Source: Nitrospira sp. (GTDB lineage: Bacteria; Nitrospirota; Nitrospiria; Nitrospirales; Nitrospiraceae). Taken from it: a DNA stretch of 64,000 bases. Made by a program: the position numbers and the translations under genes. The notes under the pieces were generated by a model. That model searched no databases. It was given only the letters and a program-made list of their open reading frames with translations, and was not told where the DNA came from. The stretch is from NCBI GenBank assembly GCA_016715825.1, contig JADJXO010000001.1, positions 1 to 64,000 on the forward strand, given 5' to 3'. Shown here piece after piece: positions 25,059 through 34,100 of the stretch. How positions within the stretch are numbered: the first letter of the stretch is position 1; each line of letters starts with the position of its first letter.

Positions 25059-26162
25059 ATGGCGACCGTAAATCCCGCATCCTCCACATCTTCATTGCCT
25101 CCTCCTGATCACGCACTCGTCGCTCAGACGATGAAGGCCCATCTTTCTCCCAACTTGGAGTTGAAGGAGCTGAGTGCGTTGCCCGGAGATGCGTCCAATC
25201 GGCGGTACTACCGCGCCAGCATGACGGGAGGTTCACCACATTCTGTCATCGTGATGCAACTGGCGGAGCCGGAGGCGTTCAAGCAGTCTGAAGAGGCGGT
25301 CAGCGGAGCGGTGCATCAGATTTCCGAGCTGCCGTTCACCAATATCATGGCCCATCTTGCCAAGGCGAACGTCCCTGTTCCGACACTGTATCATTATGAT
25401 CGGTCCGCTGGATTGCTGTATCTCGAGGATTTTGGAGATGTGACGTTAGCAGAAGCCGTCAGCCGTGCCGATGCCCCGAACGTAGAGTCTCGCTATAAAC
25501 AAGCCATCAATGTGTTGGTACACATACAATTCGACGCAACCACTCCGGAAGACCGTGGGTGTCTCGCGTTTCATCGGAGTTTCGACGTCCCGTTGCTCAT
25601 GTGGGAGTTCGACCATTTCCTGGAGTACGGGGTTGAGGCCCGGCATGGCAAGCCATTACCCGAAGGGGATGCGACGACCATTCGAAGCGAGTTCGAGCGC
25701 ATTGCCCAGGTGTTGGCGTCCCAACCTCGTGTCTTCACCCATCGCGATTATCACTCGCGTAACTTGATGGTCGATGGACTGCGGCTTGGCGTGATTGATT
25801 TTCAAGATGCCTTGATGGGTCCGGCGACCTACGATTTGGCCTCACTTCTGCGGGATGCCTACATTCAGCTCGATGAAACTCTCATCGATGAGTTGGTGGC
25901 CTACTACCTTGATCAACTGGAGGCGCGCCGTTGTGTCTGGGCCAACCGTGCGGTGTTTCGCCGCCTGTTCGATCTGACAAGCATTCAGCGAAATCTGAAG
26001 GCGGCCGGCCGGTTCGTCTATATTGACCGAGTCAAAGGCAACCCGAAATTTTTGTCCGATATTCCCCGTGTCTTGGGCTATGTGAAACGAAATCTTAAAA
26101 AATATCCAGAGCTGGAGACGCTTCGGAAACACATCACTCCATACGTACCGGAATTGCAGTAA
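25059..26162 (+). CDS. amgK: N-acetylmuramate/N-acetylglucosamine kinase (AmgK-like)
   Basis: An anomeric sugar kinase of peptidoglycan recycling, producing MurNAc-1-phosphate and GlcNAc-1-phosphate in characterised members. The 367-residue protein has the aminoglycoside-phosphotransferase fold: LPGDASNRRYYR (nucleotide-binding loop), LLYLEDFGDVTL, the catalytic VFTHRDYHSRNLMV, VIDFQDALMGPATYDLASLLRDAY, and a helical C-terminus with FDLTSIQRNLKAAGRF, characteristic of this group. The following gene encodes a MurU-like nucleotidyltransferase, its usual partner, which strongly supports the call. It is probably translated from a leaderless message. Confidence 0.85.
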   Translation: MATVNPASSTSSLPPPDHALVAQTMKAHLSPNLELKELSALPGDASNRRYYRASMTGGSPHSVIVMQLAEPEAFKQSEEAVSGAVHQISELPFTNIMAHLAKANVPVPTLYHYDRSAGLLYLEDFGDVTLAEAVSRADAPNVESRYKQAINVLVHIQFDATTPEDRGCLAFHRSFDVPLLMWEFDHFLEYGVEARHGKPLPEGDATTIRSEFERIAQVLASQPRVFTHRDYHSRNLMVDGLRLGVIDFQDALMGPATYDLASLLRDAYIQLDETLIDELVAYYLDQLEARRCVWANRAVFRRLFDLTSIQRNLKAAGRFVYIDRVKGNPKFLSDIPRVLGYVKRNLKKYPELETLRKHITPYVPELQ

Positions 26163-26227
26163 GCCATGCCATGTGAAATGTTCAGCGTGAGGCGAGGACT
26201 CAGTATGGGCCCGCCCTCTATCCTCTC

Positions 26228-26262
26228 CAACGGCTCACCGCTCACCGCTCACGTGTTACGCA
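26228..26262. repeat. Short tandem GCTCACC-type repeat
   Basis: Three successive near-copies of GGCTCACC/GCTCACC are followed by CACGTGTTACG, just upstream of the murU start. They resemble the TTCACGTTTTAC-type runs elsewhere in the window. Function unknown. Confidence 0.35.
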
Positions 26263-26263
26263 T

Positions 26264-27022
26264 ATGAAAGCCATGATTCTCGCGGCAGGTCTTGGGACCC
26301 GCCTCAGACCCTTAACCAACACCATTCCAAAGCCGCTCTTACCGGTGGGAGGAACCCCACTCATTGTCTGGAACGTCTTACTGCTTAAACGACATGGGTT
26401 TCGTGAGATTGTCGTGAATCTTCATCACCTCGGTCCGATGATCGAGCAGGTTCTAGGTGATGGTTCAAAATTTGGCGTTCGAATGATGTACTCACAAGAA
26501 CCGGTCATCTTGGGTACAGGGGGAGGGATCAAGCAAGCCGAGCCGTATTTTTCTGGCGAACCGGTGCTGATCTTGAACGGGGATACGCTCGTCGAGATAG
26601 ACCTTGGGGCTGTCTGGGAGTTCCATCAAACACGCCAAGCGGCGGCAACCTTGGTGCTGCGAGAGGATACCGATGCTGTACGATGGGGTCTCGTTGAGGT
26701 GGGAGCCGGCGATCAGATTGTGCGTATCACGGGGAAAGGGCGTTCGTCGTTGTCTCCGGTCATTCCCAGGATGTTCGCCGGGATTCACATCCTACATCCG
26801 CGTCTTCTTCAGAGGGTTCCGAAGGGGAGCGCTTCTTCAATCATCGATCCTTACCTAGCAGCCATTGAAGGAGGCGAACGAATCCTCGGGTACGACTTTC
26901 ATGGCTATTGGTCTGATATCGGAACCGCCGAGCGGTATGCGCAGGCGGAGAAAGATGCACGAGCCGGACTGATTCGCCTCGTTGATCGCCAGCCCTCAGA
27001 GCCGTCTACGCCACAAACCTGA
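26264..27022 (+). CDS. murU: N-acetylmuramate-1-phosphate uridylyltransferase-like (MurU)
   Basis: A sugar-1-phosphate nucleotidyltransferase of 252 residues. Seen: MILAAGLGTRLRPLT (pyrophosphorylase loop), PKPLLPVGGTPLI, LGTGGGIKQA, LILNGDTLVEIDL with the metal-binding Asp, and YWSDIGTAERYAQAEKD. Beside AmgK it would turn MurNAc-1-P into UDP-MurNAc, bypassing de novo synthesis. A glucose- or mannose-1-phosphate specificity is possible on motif evidence alone; context favours MurU. The 101-base gap before it carries a short GCTCACC tandem repeat. Confidence 0.8.
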   Translation: MKAMILAAGLGTRLRPLTNTIPKPLLPVGGTPLIVWNVLLLKRHGFREIVVNLHHLGPMIEQVLGDGSKFGVRMMYSQEPVILGTGGGIKQAEPYFSGEPVLILNGDTLVEIDLGAVWEFHQTRQAAATLVLREDTDAVRWGLVEVGAGDQIVRITGKGRSSLSPVIPRMFAGIHILHPRLLQRVPKGSASSIIDPYLAAIEGGERILGYDFHGYWSDIGTAERYAQAEKDARAGLIRLVDRQPSEPSTPQT

Positions 27023-27043
27023 ACCTGCGGCTCTCTTGACCTG

Positions 27044-28405
27044 TTAGTCCTTCAGTTGCTTGAGTAGGCGAGCGAGATAGGTGCGTTGGAGTTTGAGCGA
27101 TTCTGCGGCCTTCGTTTGATTCCCCTCGGCTCGTTCCATTGCCCGAGTGATGATGTAACGGCTATGTTTCTCCATCGACTCGTGGTAGGACAAGTCCAGA
27201 TACGGCAGCACGGCATCTGCTGGTTGGCGGAGACTGGCGTCGTCCGCCATCAGTGCCAACATATCGGGCTCGATCGTATCCTTCGGGTTCAAGACGACGG
27301 CCCGTGCGATCACATTGTCCAGCTCTCGAATATTCCCAGGCCATGGGTAACGGGCCAGGGTGTCGAGTGCATCCTGGCTGAGAGCCATGCCGGGCCGCTT
27401 GGCGTCACGCGTGTGGCGATCGAGGAAGAACTGCGCCAGGGCCGGCACGTCGCCCTGTCGTTCACGAAGCGGCGGGAGCGTCAGGGTGACGACATTCAGC
27501 CGAAAGTAAAGATCTTCCCGGAACTGTCCTGCCTTCACAGCCTGTCTCAGGTCCTTGTTGGTGGCGGCGATGATACGAATATTGACGGAAACCGTCTTCG
27601 TTCCTCCGACACGCTGGAATTCCCGGTCTTGTAGAACCCTGAGCAGTTTGGCCTGCAGCGGCAGCGACATATCGCCGATCTCATCGAGGAATACGGTTCC
27701 ACCGTCGGCCATCTCCAACTTTCCTTTTTGTTGGCGATCCGCTCCGGTAAAGGCGCCGCGTTCATGCCCGAACAACTCGTTCTCGAGCAACGTCTCCGTC
27801 AACGCCACGCAATTGATGACGATGAGCGGCATGGCGGAGCGGTGGCTCCATTGATGGATCGATCGGGCGAAGAGTTCTTTGCCGGTTCCGCTTTCACCGA
27901 GGAGCAAGACGCTGGCATCCGACTTGGCAGTTCGTTGAGCCGCCTCCACGACAGACTGTACGGATGCACTGTTTCCCACAATGGATGCATAACGGCCGTC
28001 GACCTCGGAACGCAGATAGGCCACTTGTCGTCGAAGGGAATCCCGCTCCAAGGCTTTGCGAATGACGATCAGGAGATGTTCATGATCGAGGGGTTTAGTC
28101 AGGAAGTCGTACGCGCCTTCCTTCATCGCATCCACTGCCGCTTCAATGGACCCATGTGCGGTCATCACGATGACGGGAAGGTGTTCCGATGGCTTCATCT
28201 GGGAGAGGCGCCTGAGCACGTCGAGACCCGACAATCTGGGCAGCGTGAGATCGAGGAGGACCAACTGTGGAGACTCATGGGTAATTTGGTCCAGGGCCTG
28301 CGGTCCTTCCGATGCCACGACCGTATCATACCCGGACGCGTGGAGCCGGTCTTCAAGCATCATGACGATATCGGGATCGTCATCGACGATCAGAATCTTC
28401 GCGTG
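27044..28405 (-). CDS. Sigma-54-dependent response regulator, NtrC family
   Basis: An activator of sigma-54 promoters, 453 residues. Receiver: ILIVDDDPDIV with the acidic triad, acceptor Asp near residue 54 in LVLLDLTLPRLSG, and Lys in LTKPLD. The AAA+ domain has Walker A GESGTGKE, the sigma-54 contact loop GAFTGA, DEIGDMSL and R-finger region LRERQGDVPAL. The C-terminal Fis-type helix-turn-helix reads NQTKAAESLKLQRTYLARLLKQL. ATG 28405 is chosen because homology begins there after GAGGATTA. No histidine kinase lies next to it, so its partner is elsewhere. It is a candidate activator of the sigma-54 promoter at 19203-19218. Confidence 0.92.
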   Translation of the reverse strand, partial: HAKILIVDDDPDIVMMLEDRLHASGYDTVVASEGPQALDQITHESPQLVLLDLTLPRLSGLDVLRRLSQMKPSEHLPVIVMTAHGSIEAAVDAMKEGAYDFLTKPLDHEHLLIVIRKALERDSLRRQVAYLRSEVDGRYASIVGNSASVQSVVEAAQRTAKSDASVLLLGESGTGKELFARSIHQWSHRSAMPLIVINCVALTETLLENELFGHERGAFTGADRQQKGKLEMADGGTVFLDEIGDMSLPLQAKLLRVLQDREFQRVGGTKTVSVNIRIIAATNKDLRQAVKAGQFREDLYFRLNVVTLTLPPLRERQGDVPALAQFFLDRHTRDAKRPGMALSQDALDTLARYPWPGNIRELDNVIARAVVLNPKDTIEPDMLALMADDASLRQPADAVLPYLDLSYHESMEKHSRYIITRAMERAEGNQTKAAESLKLQRTYLARLLKQLKD

Positions 28406-28446
28406 CATTCGCCTAATCCTCGGTTGATGGTCAGGGGCATCGACAC

Positions 28447-29769
28447 TCAACCGTTCATGACATTGAGGACAAGACCCGTTAATGGTTTTGGGTAGAAATA
28501 GGTTGATTTGTGCGGCATACGCTCGCCCGCAGCCGCCACCGCTTGGACTTCGCTGACCTTCGTGGCATTGAGCAAAAATGCTCCGGTTCCGGTCCCTCGA
28601 GCGACCCAGTCGAGTGCGTCATGGTCGTCTTTAGTATAGAGGATGGCTTCTTGTTCCTCTTGTGTTGGGCAGAGCTTCGTCACGATCAGCTGCTGCAACA
28701 GGGAGACGTCGAGCCTGGTTCGAGGCGAGGCTTTGATCGAGGGACGATAGACCGGCTTCAGCGTAAGCAGGATGTATCGGTCATCGCCCTGTCGAGTGAG
28801 TCCGAATACCGGCACCTGTTGACCTTCCGTCTTCAGGGCGGTCAAGAATTGCTGACGGACCTGAGCTTGAGTGGAGGGGGAGAAGGGAAATTCTCGGAAG
28901 TCGAATGCCTCTCCGAGCCGTGTCGCGATCTGATCGGAGGGAGGCAGTGGGGTGGTCGCCACGCGATGCGTTGGCAACACCGTCAATCCTGGGTCTTCAA
29001 GAGGAGTGAGCAGCATCATGACCGAGTCATAGGGCTGGAGCCCGGTGAGAGCGCCGAGCTGTTGCCGACGGAGCGTTTGATAGTTCAGTGCTGTTTCGTA
29101 GCGATGGTGACCGTCTGCGATGAACAGTGGTTTGCTGTGCATGAGGTCGGAGATCTGTTTGAGAATAGTCTCATCGGTCACCACCCAGAGGCATTCGCGA
29201 CAGTCTGCATCATCTTGAAAGTCATACTGCGCGGGTTTCCCTTTTGTCGCTGTTTCGAGCAGTCGGATGATGGCGCCGCCGGGATCGGAATAGAGAGACC
29301 AGATTGGACTGAAGTTCGCGCGACAGGCTTCAATGAGGTTCAACCGGTCGGTTTTCGCCGCGGCACGGGTGTTCTCATGCGGATAGATATGTCCGGAGTC
29401 CAAGGCTTCAAGCTTCGCCAAGGCGAGGAACCCTCGGAGCACTTTGCTCGGTGCACCAGGTGCCGAGTACGGCGGACGGTACTCAATTGTGTGATAGTAG
29501 ACGGCAGCTTGCGGATCTCGGGTGAGGACCCCCTCTTTGATCCAGGATTGGAGTGCAGCGGCGGCGCGGCTATATCGGTTGTCGGCCGGGCTGTCACCGG
29601 TCTGGTCCATCCCCAACTCCATACGGATGATATTGTGAGGGTGGCGATCATGCAGCCGTTGTTGCCCTTCTGCATCGATGATGTCGTACGGCGGAGCCAC
29701 GACATCCTTGATCGAGCCGACAAGGGCCTGATCGTACCGCATACCCTGGAACGGAAAAATCTGTGACAT
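28447..29769 (-). CDS. DUF1015 family protein
   Basis: A 440-residue soluble protein of a widespread family without settled function. Seen: IFPFQGMRYD, DVVAPPYDIIDAEG, HNIIRMELGM, IYPHENTRAAAKTDRL, IADGHHRYETALNY, and the C-terminal ILLTLKP, all family hallmarks. ATG 29769 is taken with AGAGG upstream; a TTG six bases earlier is possible. It precedes the NtrC-type regulator gene on the same strand with a gap of about 40 bases, so the two may be transcribed together. Confidence 0.88.
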   Translation of the reverse strand: MSQIFPFQGMRYDQALVGSIKDVVAPPYDIIDAEGQQRLHDRHPHNIIRMELGMDQTGDSPADNRYSRAAAALQSWIKEGVLTRDPQAAVYYHTIEYRPPYSAPGAPSKVLRGFLALAKLEALDSGHIYPHENTRAAAKTDRLNLIEACRANFSPIWSLYSDPGGAIIRLLETATKGKPAQYDFQDDADCRECLWVVTDETILKQISDLMHSKPLFIADGHHRYETALNYQTLRRQQLGALTGLQPYDSVMMLLTPLEDPGLTVLPTHRVATTPLPPSDQIATRLGEAFDFREFPFSPSTQAQVRQQFLTALKTEGQQVPVFGLTRQGDDRYILLTLKPVYRPSIKASPRTRLDVSLLQQLIVTKLCPTQEEQEAILYTKDDHDALDWVARGTGTGAFLLNATKVSEVQAVAAAGERMPHKSTYFYPKPLTGLVLNVMNG

Positions 29770-29894
29770 GAACAACCTCTTGGCTGTGTCGTGACTGCGA
29801 CGACGGGTTGATGGTTACAGGAGAGGACGGGGTCCTTTCGCTCTACGCCACGCCGTTTCTACGGCCGACGTTCTAACGGTTGGTGGGAATATAC

Positions 29895-30899
29895 TTACCG
29901 ATCGCGGGTAATCATGTAATCAGCGGCCACCGACATTGCGCGCCGTGGCGTACTATCGTCGAATTGATCGAGCTCATGCTTAGCGGCTGCGATGTAGGCC
30001 TTGGCTCGATCCATCGCATAGGTGATCGACCCGAATTCCCCCATGAGGAACAAAATCCGTTCCAAGTCGGCGGTGCTGAGCGTTCGAGTTTCCATTCGAT
30101 CTTTGATCATCTGACAGTCCTGCGCCGAGCAATGTTGCAGCAGATGGAGGAGCGGCAAGGTGGCTTTGCCTTGCCGGAGGTCTTGTCCGATTGTTTTTCC
30201 AAGCGATTCGCCGTTCGCGATGTAATCCAGCGTGTCGTCGGCAACCTGGAACGCAATCCCCAGGTATTGGCCAAATCGGAAGAGGGCTTGCTGCTGGGTC
30301 TCAGTTGCGTCGGCGAGAATGGCGCCCATCTGACAGGCTGCGGCGATCAATCCGGCGGTCTTGTGCTCGACGATCTTAATGTAATCAACTTCCGGCATCG
30401 CAGGATTGCCGTTGTAGTAGAGCTGGAGGACTTCGCCTTCGGCCATTTTGTTACAGGCTTCGGAGATCACTTCATTGATTCCTTGGCTCTGAAACTCGAC
30501 GACATTGCACATGGCCTTGGTATAGAGAAAATCGCCAACCAAGATACTGATCTGGTTTCCCCACACCTTCCGAGCAGTTCTTCTCCCCCTCCGCAGATCG
30601 GCCTCATCCACGACGTCGTCGTGGAGCAAGGTGGCCGTGTGGATGTACTCTACAATGCTGCCGAGTTGATAGTGTTCGTTACCTGGATAGCCGCAGAGGC
30701 GAGCGGACAAGAGTAGAAGCAACGGCCTGATACGCTTCCCCCCACCACTGAGGATGTGGGCAGCCACTGTATTGACCAGGGTGACACTGGAGTCGAGGTT
30801 CTTTCGCACCCGGTCTTCCAGTCCGTCCAGCTCAGCACGGTAGGCGTCCCACACGTCGGACATGCTCTGTGGCGTGGCGATGACTGGACCTTGCGTCAT
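29895..30899 (-). CDS. ispB: Polyprenyl diphosphate synthase (octaprenyl/solanesyl type)
   Basis: Long-chain trans-prenyltransferase making the side chain of a respiratory quinone; the chain length cannot be read from sequence with certainty. The 334-residue protein shows GGKRIRPLLLLLSA, the first Asp-rich motif LLHDDVVDEADLRRG, TAGLIAAACQMGA and the second Asp-rich motif FQVADDTLDY, followed by GKTIGQDLRQGKATLPLL. The second motif and its distance fit the IspB/SdsA group. It diverges from gltB across a 221-base spacer. Confidence 0.9.
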   Translation of the reverse strand: MTQGPVIATPQSMSDVWDAYRAELDGLEDRVRKNLDSSVTLVNTVAAHILSGGGKRIRPLLLLLSARLCGYPGNEHYQLGSIVEYIHTATLLHDDVVDEADLRRGRRTARKVWGNQISILVGDFLYTKAMCNVVEFQSQGINEVISEACNKMAEGEVLQLYYNGNPAMPEVDYIKIVEHKTAGLIAAACQMGAILADATETQQQALFRFGQYLGIAFQVADDTLDYIANGESLGKTIGQDLRQGKATLPLLHLLQHCSAQDCQMIKDRMETRTLSTADLERILFLMGEFGSITYAMDRAKAYIAAAKHELDQFDDSTPRRAMSVAADYMITRDR

Positions 30900-31120
30900 G
30901 CCGCGGATGGTATGGCAGCCGGGGAAATAAAGTCAAGCAAATGAAAGGGGTATAGACGCATTGTCACCTTGACAGAGGAATGAGCCTTCCAGTAAGTTCC
31001 GATCGTGGGAAGCGGCTGAGGTCCAGCCTGCGGACATGGGGTTAATCTACCCCAGGATTCTTGCTCGCGCTCAACTCCATCCGATAGGGAAAATCTCAAT
31101 ATTCTCATGAGACTAGGTAC

Positions 31121-34100
31121 ATGAATACTCCAGGTTTCCCCAGGCAACAAGGGCTCTATGACCCTCGGCATGAAAAAGACTCGTGCGGGATCGGATTTGT
31201 GGTCAATATCAAGGGGAAGAAGTCCCATGACATTGTCCGTCAAGGACTGCAAGTATTGGAGAATCTAACCCACCGTGGGGCCCAGGGTGCCGACCCCTGT
31301 ACCGGAGATGGAGCCGGGATTCTCTTGCAAGTGCCGCACACTTTTTTTAAACGGGTCGCAGGAGATGCCGGGGTGTCTTTGCCGGAGGTCAGTGAGTATG
31401 GGGTGGGGCAGTTATTCCTACCACCGAATGCAGAGTCTCGGCGGCTCTGCGAAAAGGTATTTGCCGAGATCATCGGTGAGGAAGGCCTCCGGTTGCTTGG
31501 GTGGCGTGACGTGCCGGTCAAGAGCGACAGTATCGGGGTGCAAGCGCGAAAGACCGAGCCGTTTATGCGGCAGGTTTTTATCGCACGTGATGCGCTCAAT
31601 GAGGCTCAGTTCGAACGAAAACTCTATGTGACCAGAAAGCGGGTGGAAAAGGCCGTCCTCGAATCGGCGATTCAGGGGCGAGAGCACTTTTACGTCTCCA
31701 GTTTATCGGCCCACACGATCGTCTACAAGGGTTTGCTCCTACCGCATCAAATGGCCGCGTATTATCAGGATCTGACCGATGAACGGATGGTGAGCGCCCT
31801 GGCGCTGGTACATTCTCGCTTCAGCACCAATACCTTTCCGACCTGGCCGTTGGCCCATCCGTATCGGTACGTCTGTCACAACGGGGAAATCAATACGCTG
31901 AAAGGCAACGTCAACTGGATGAAGGCCCGGCAAGGCCGCCTCCATTCCGATCTGTTCGGCAAGGATATGGAGAAACTGTTCCCGATCGTGACTGAGGATC
32001 AAAGCGATTCGGCATGTCTGGACAATACTCTCGAATTCCTTCTGCTTGGGGGCCGGTCGTTGCCCCACGCCATGATGATGTTGATTCCCGAGCCATGGGT
32101 GGCGAACTCACAGATGGATTTGGATCGCCGAGGCTTTTACCAATATCACGCGGCGATGATGGAACCATGGGACGGGCCGGCTGCGGTCTGTTTTACTGAC
32201 GGCAAGATGATCGGAGCGACGTTGGATCGGAACGGACTCCGTCCCTGCCGCTATCAGGTGATGACGGATGACACGGTTGTGCTGTCGTCGGAAGCCGGCG
32301 TGTTACCGGTTCCGGCCAAGGAAATCCGTATGAAGGGACGGCTCATGCCCGGGCGGATGTTCCTCGTCGATACTGTCCAAGGCCGGATCATCGATGATGA
32401 AGAAATCAAGACTGATATGGCGAAGCGGAAACCCTACCGCAGTTGGGTGACCCAATACGGCGTGTCCCTTGATGAACTGCCTGAGCCTTTGAATGTCCCG
32501 CAGCCGGACCATCCGACGATCAGGCAGCGGCAACAGGCTTTCGGCTACACTGTCGAAGAGTTGAAGATGGTCATCACCCCCATGATCGTCAATGGTGAGG
32601 AACCGACGTCTTCCATGGGCACCGACACCCCCTTGGCGGTGTTGTCTGATCGACCGCAGCTCTTGTTTAAGTACTTCAAGCAGCTGTTTGCGCAGGTCAC
32701 CAATCCGCCGATCGATCCGATTCGCGAACAGCTTGTGATGTCGCTGGTTACGAATATCGGGCCGAAGCCCAATCTGATGGATGAGTCGCCGGAATCGTGC
32801 CGCCGGATCAAGGTACAACAACCGATTTTGACGAACGCCGATCTGCAAAAGATCCGCGGGATTTCCGATCCGCATTTCAAGAGCAAGACGTTGCGCATGT
32901 TGTTCCGCGTGGCCGAAGGGGCCGACGGCTTGGGAGCCGCGGTCGATGAGTTGTGCCGAGAGGCGTCACTGGCAATCAAGGAAGGGTACGAATTTTTAAT
33001 TCTGAGTGATCGCGGAGTCGATGGGGACTGGGCCCCGATTCCGAGCCTCCTCGGCATCTCCGCGGTGCACCACCATCTCGTGCGGGAATGCACGAGGACG
33101 GAAGTCGGATTAATCCTTGAAACCGGGGAGCCGCGAGATGTGCACCAATTCGCCTGCTTAATCGGCTACGGAGTCGGGACGATTAATCCGTATCTCGTGT
33201 TCGAAACGCTCGTCGACATGGAGCGTGACGGGTATCTTCCCGAGGGACTCGATGCGCAGACGGCGGAGGCGAAGTTTATCAAGGCCATCAACAAGGGCCT
33301 GCTCAAGATCTTCTCAAAGATGGGTATCTCGACCGTGCAATCCTATTGTGGCGCGCAAATTTTCGAAGCCATCGGATTGAGTCACGAGCTCATTGCTCGA
33401 TACTTTACCGGGACCGCGTCACGGGTCGAAGGGGTCGGCATTCGGGAGATCGGCGAGGAAACCTTGCGTCGACATCGCATGGCCTATGAGCCGGCTGCGA
33501 TCCGGCAATTGGAGTTCGGTGGGGAGGTCCATTACCGTATTCAGGGCGAACATCACAACTGGAATCCCGACACGATCTACAAGCTGCAACATGCCAGTCG
33601 AGCCAACGACGCCAAGACCTATGCGGAGTTTGCGCAACTGGTCAATGATGAAAGTCAGCGACGCTCGAACCTGCGTGGATTGCTCGAGTTCAAGTTCCCC
33701 TCACAGCCGATTCCCATCGAAGCAGTCGAGCCAGCTCAGGACATCGTCAAGAGGTTCAATACGGGTGCGATGTCGTTTGGATCCATCAGCAAAGAAGCGC
33801 ATGAGACACTGGCGATTGCCATGAATCGGGTTGGGGGTAAGAGCAACACCGGAGAAGGTGGAGAAGACCCCGAGCGCTTCACGCCCATGCCGAACGGCGA
33901 CTCAAAGAACAGCTATATCAAGCAGGTGGCCTCAGCTAGGTTCGGCGTAACGGCGCACTACCTCGTCAATGCCCGCGAGTTACAGATCAAGATGGCGCAG
34001 GGTGCGAAACCAGGCGAGGGTGGACAGTTGCCGGGCCATAAGGTCGATGAACAGATCGCGCGGTTCCGATATTCCACGCCGGGTGTGCAACTGATTTCGC

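Noticed and set aside
28510..29766. 418-codon plus-strand frame
   Set aside because: Lies entirely opposite the DUF1015 gene, whose family motifs are clear; a long antisense frame from skewed codon use.
30907..30936. Possible ispB promoter (TTGACT and TACCAT on the minus strand)
   Set aside because: The spacing is 18 and the -10 box is weak; not strong enough to list as a feature.
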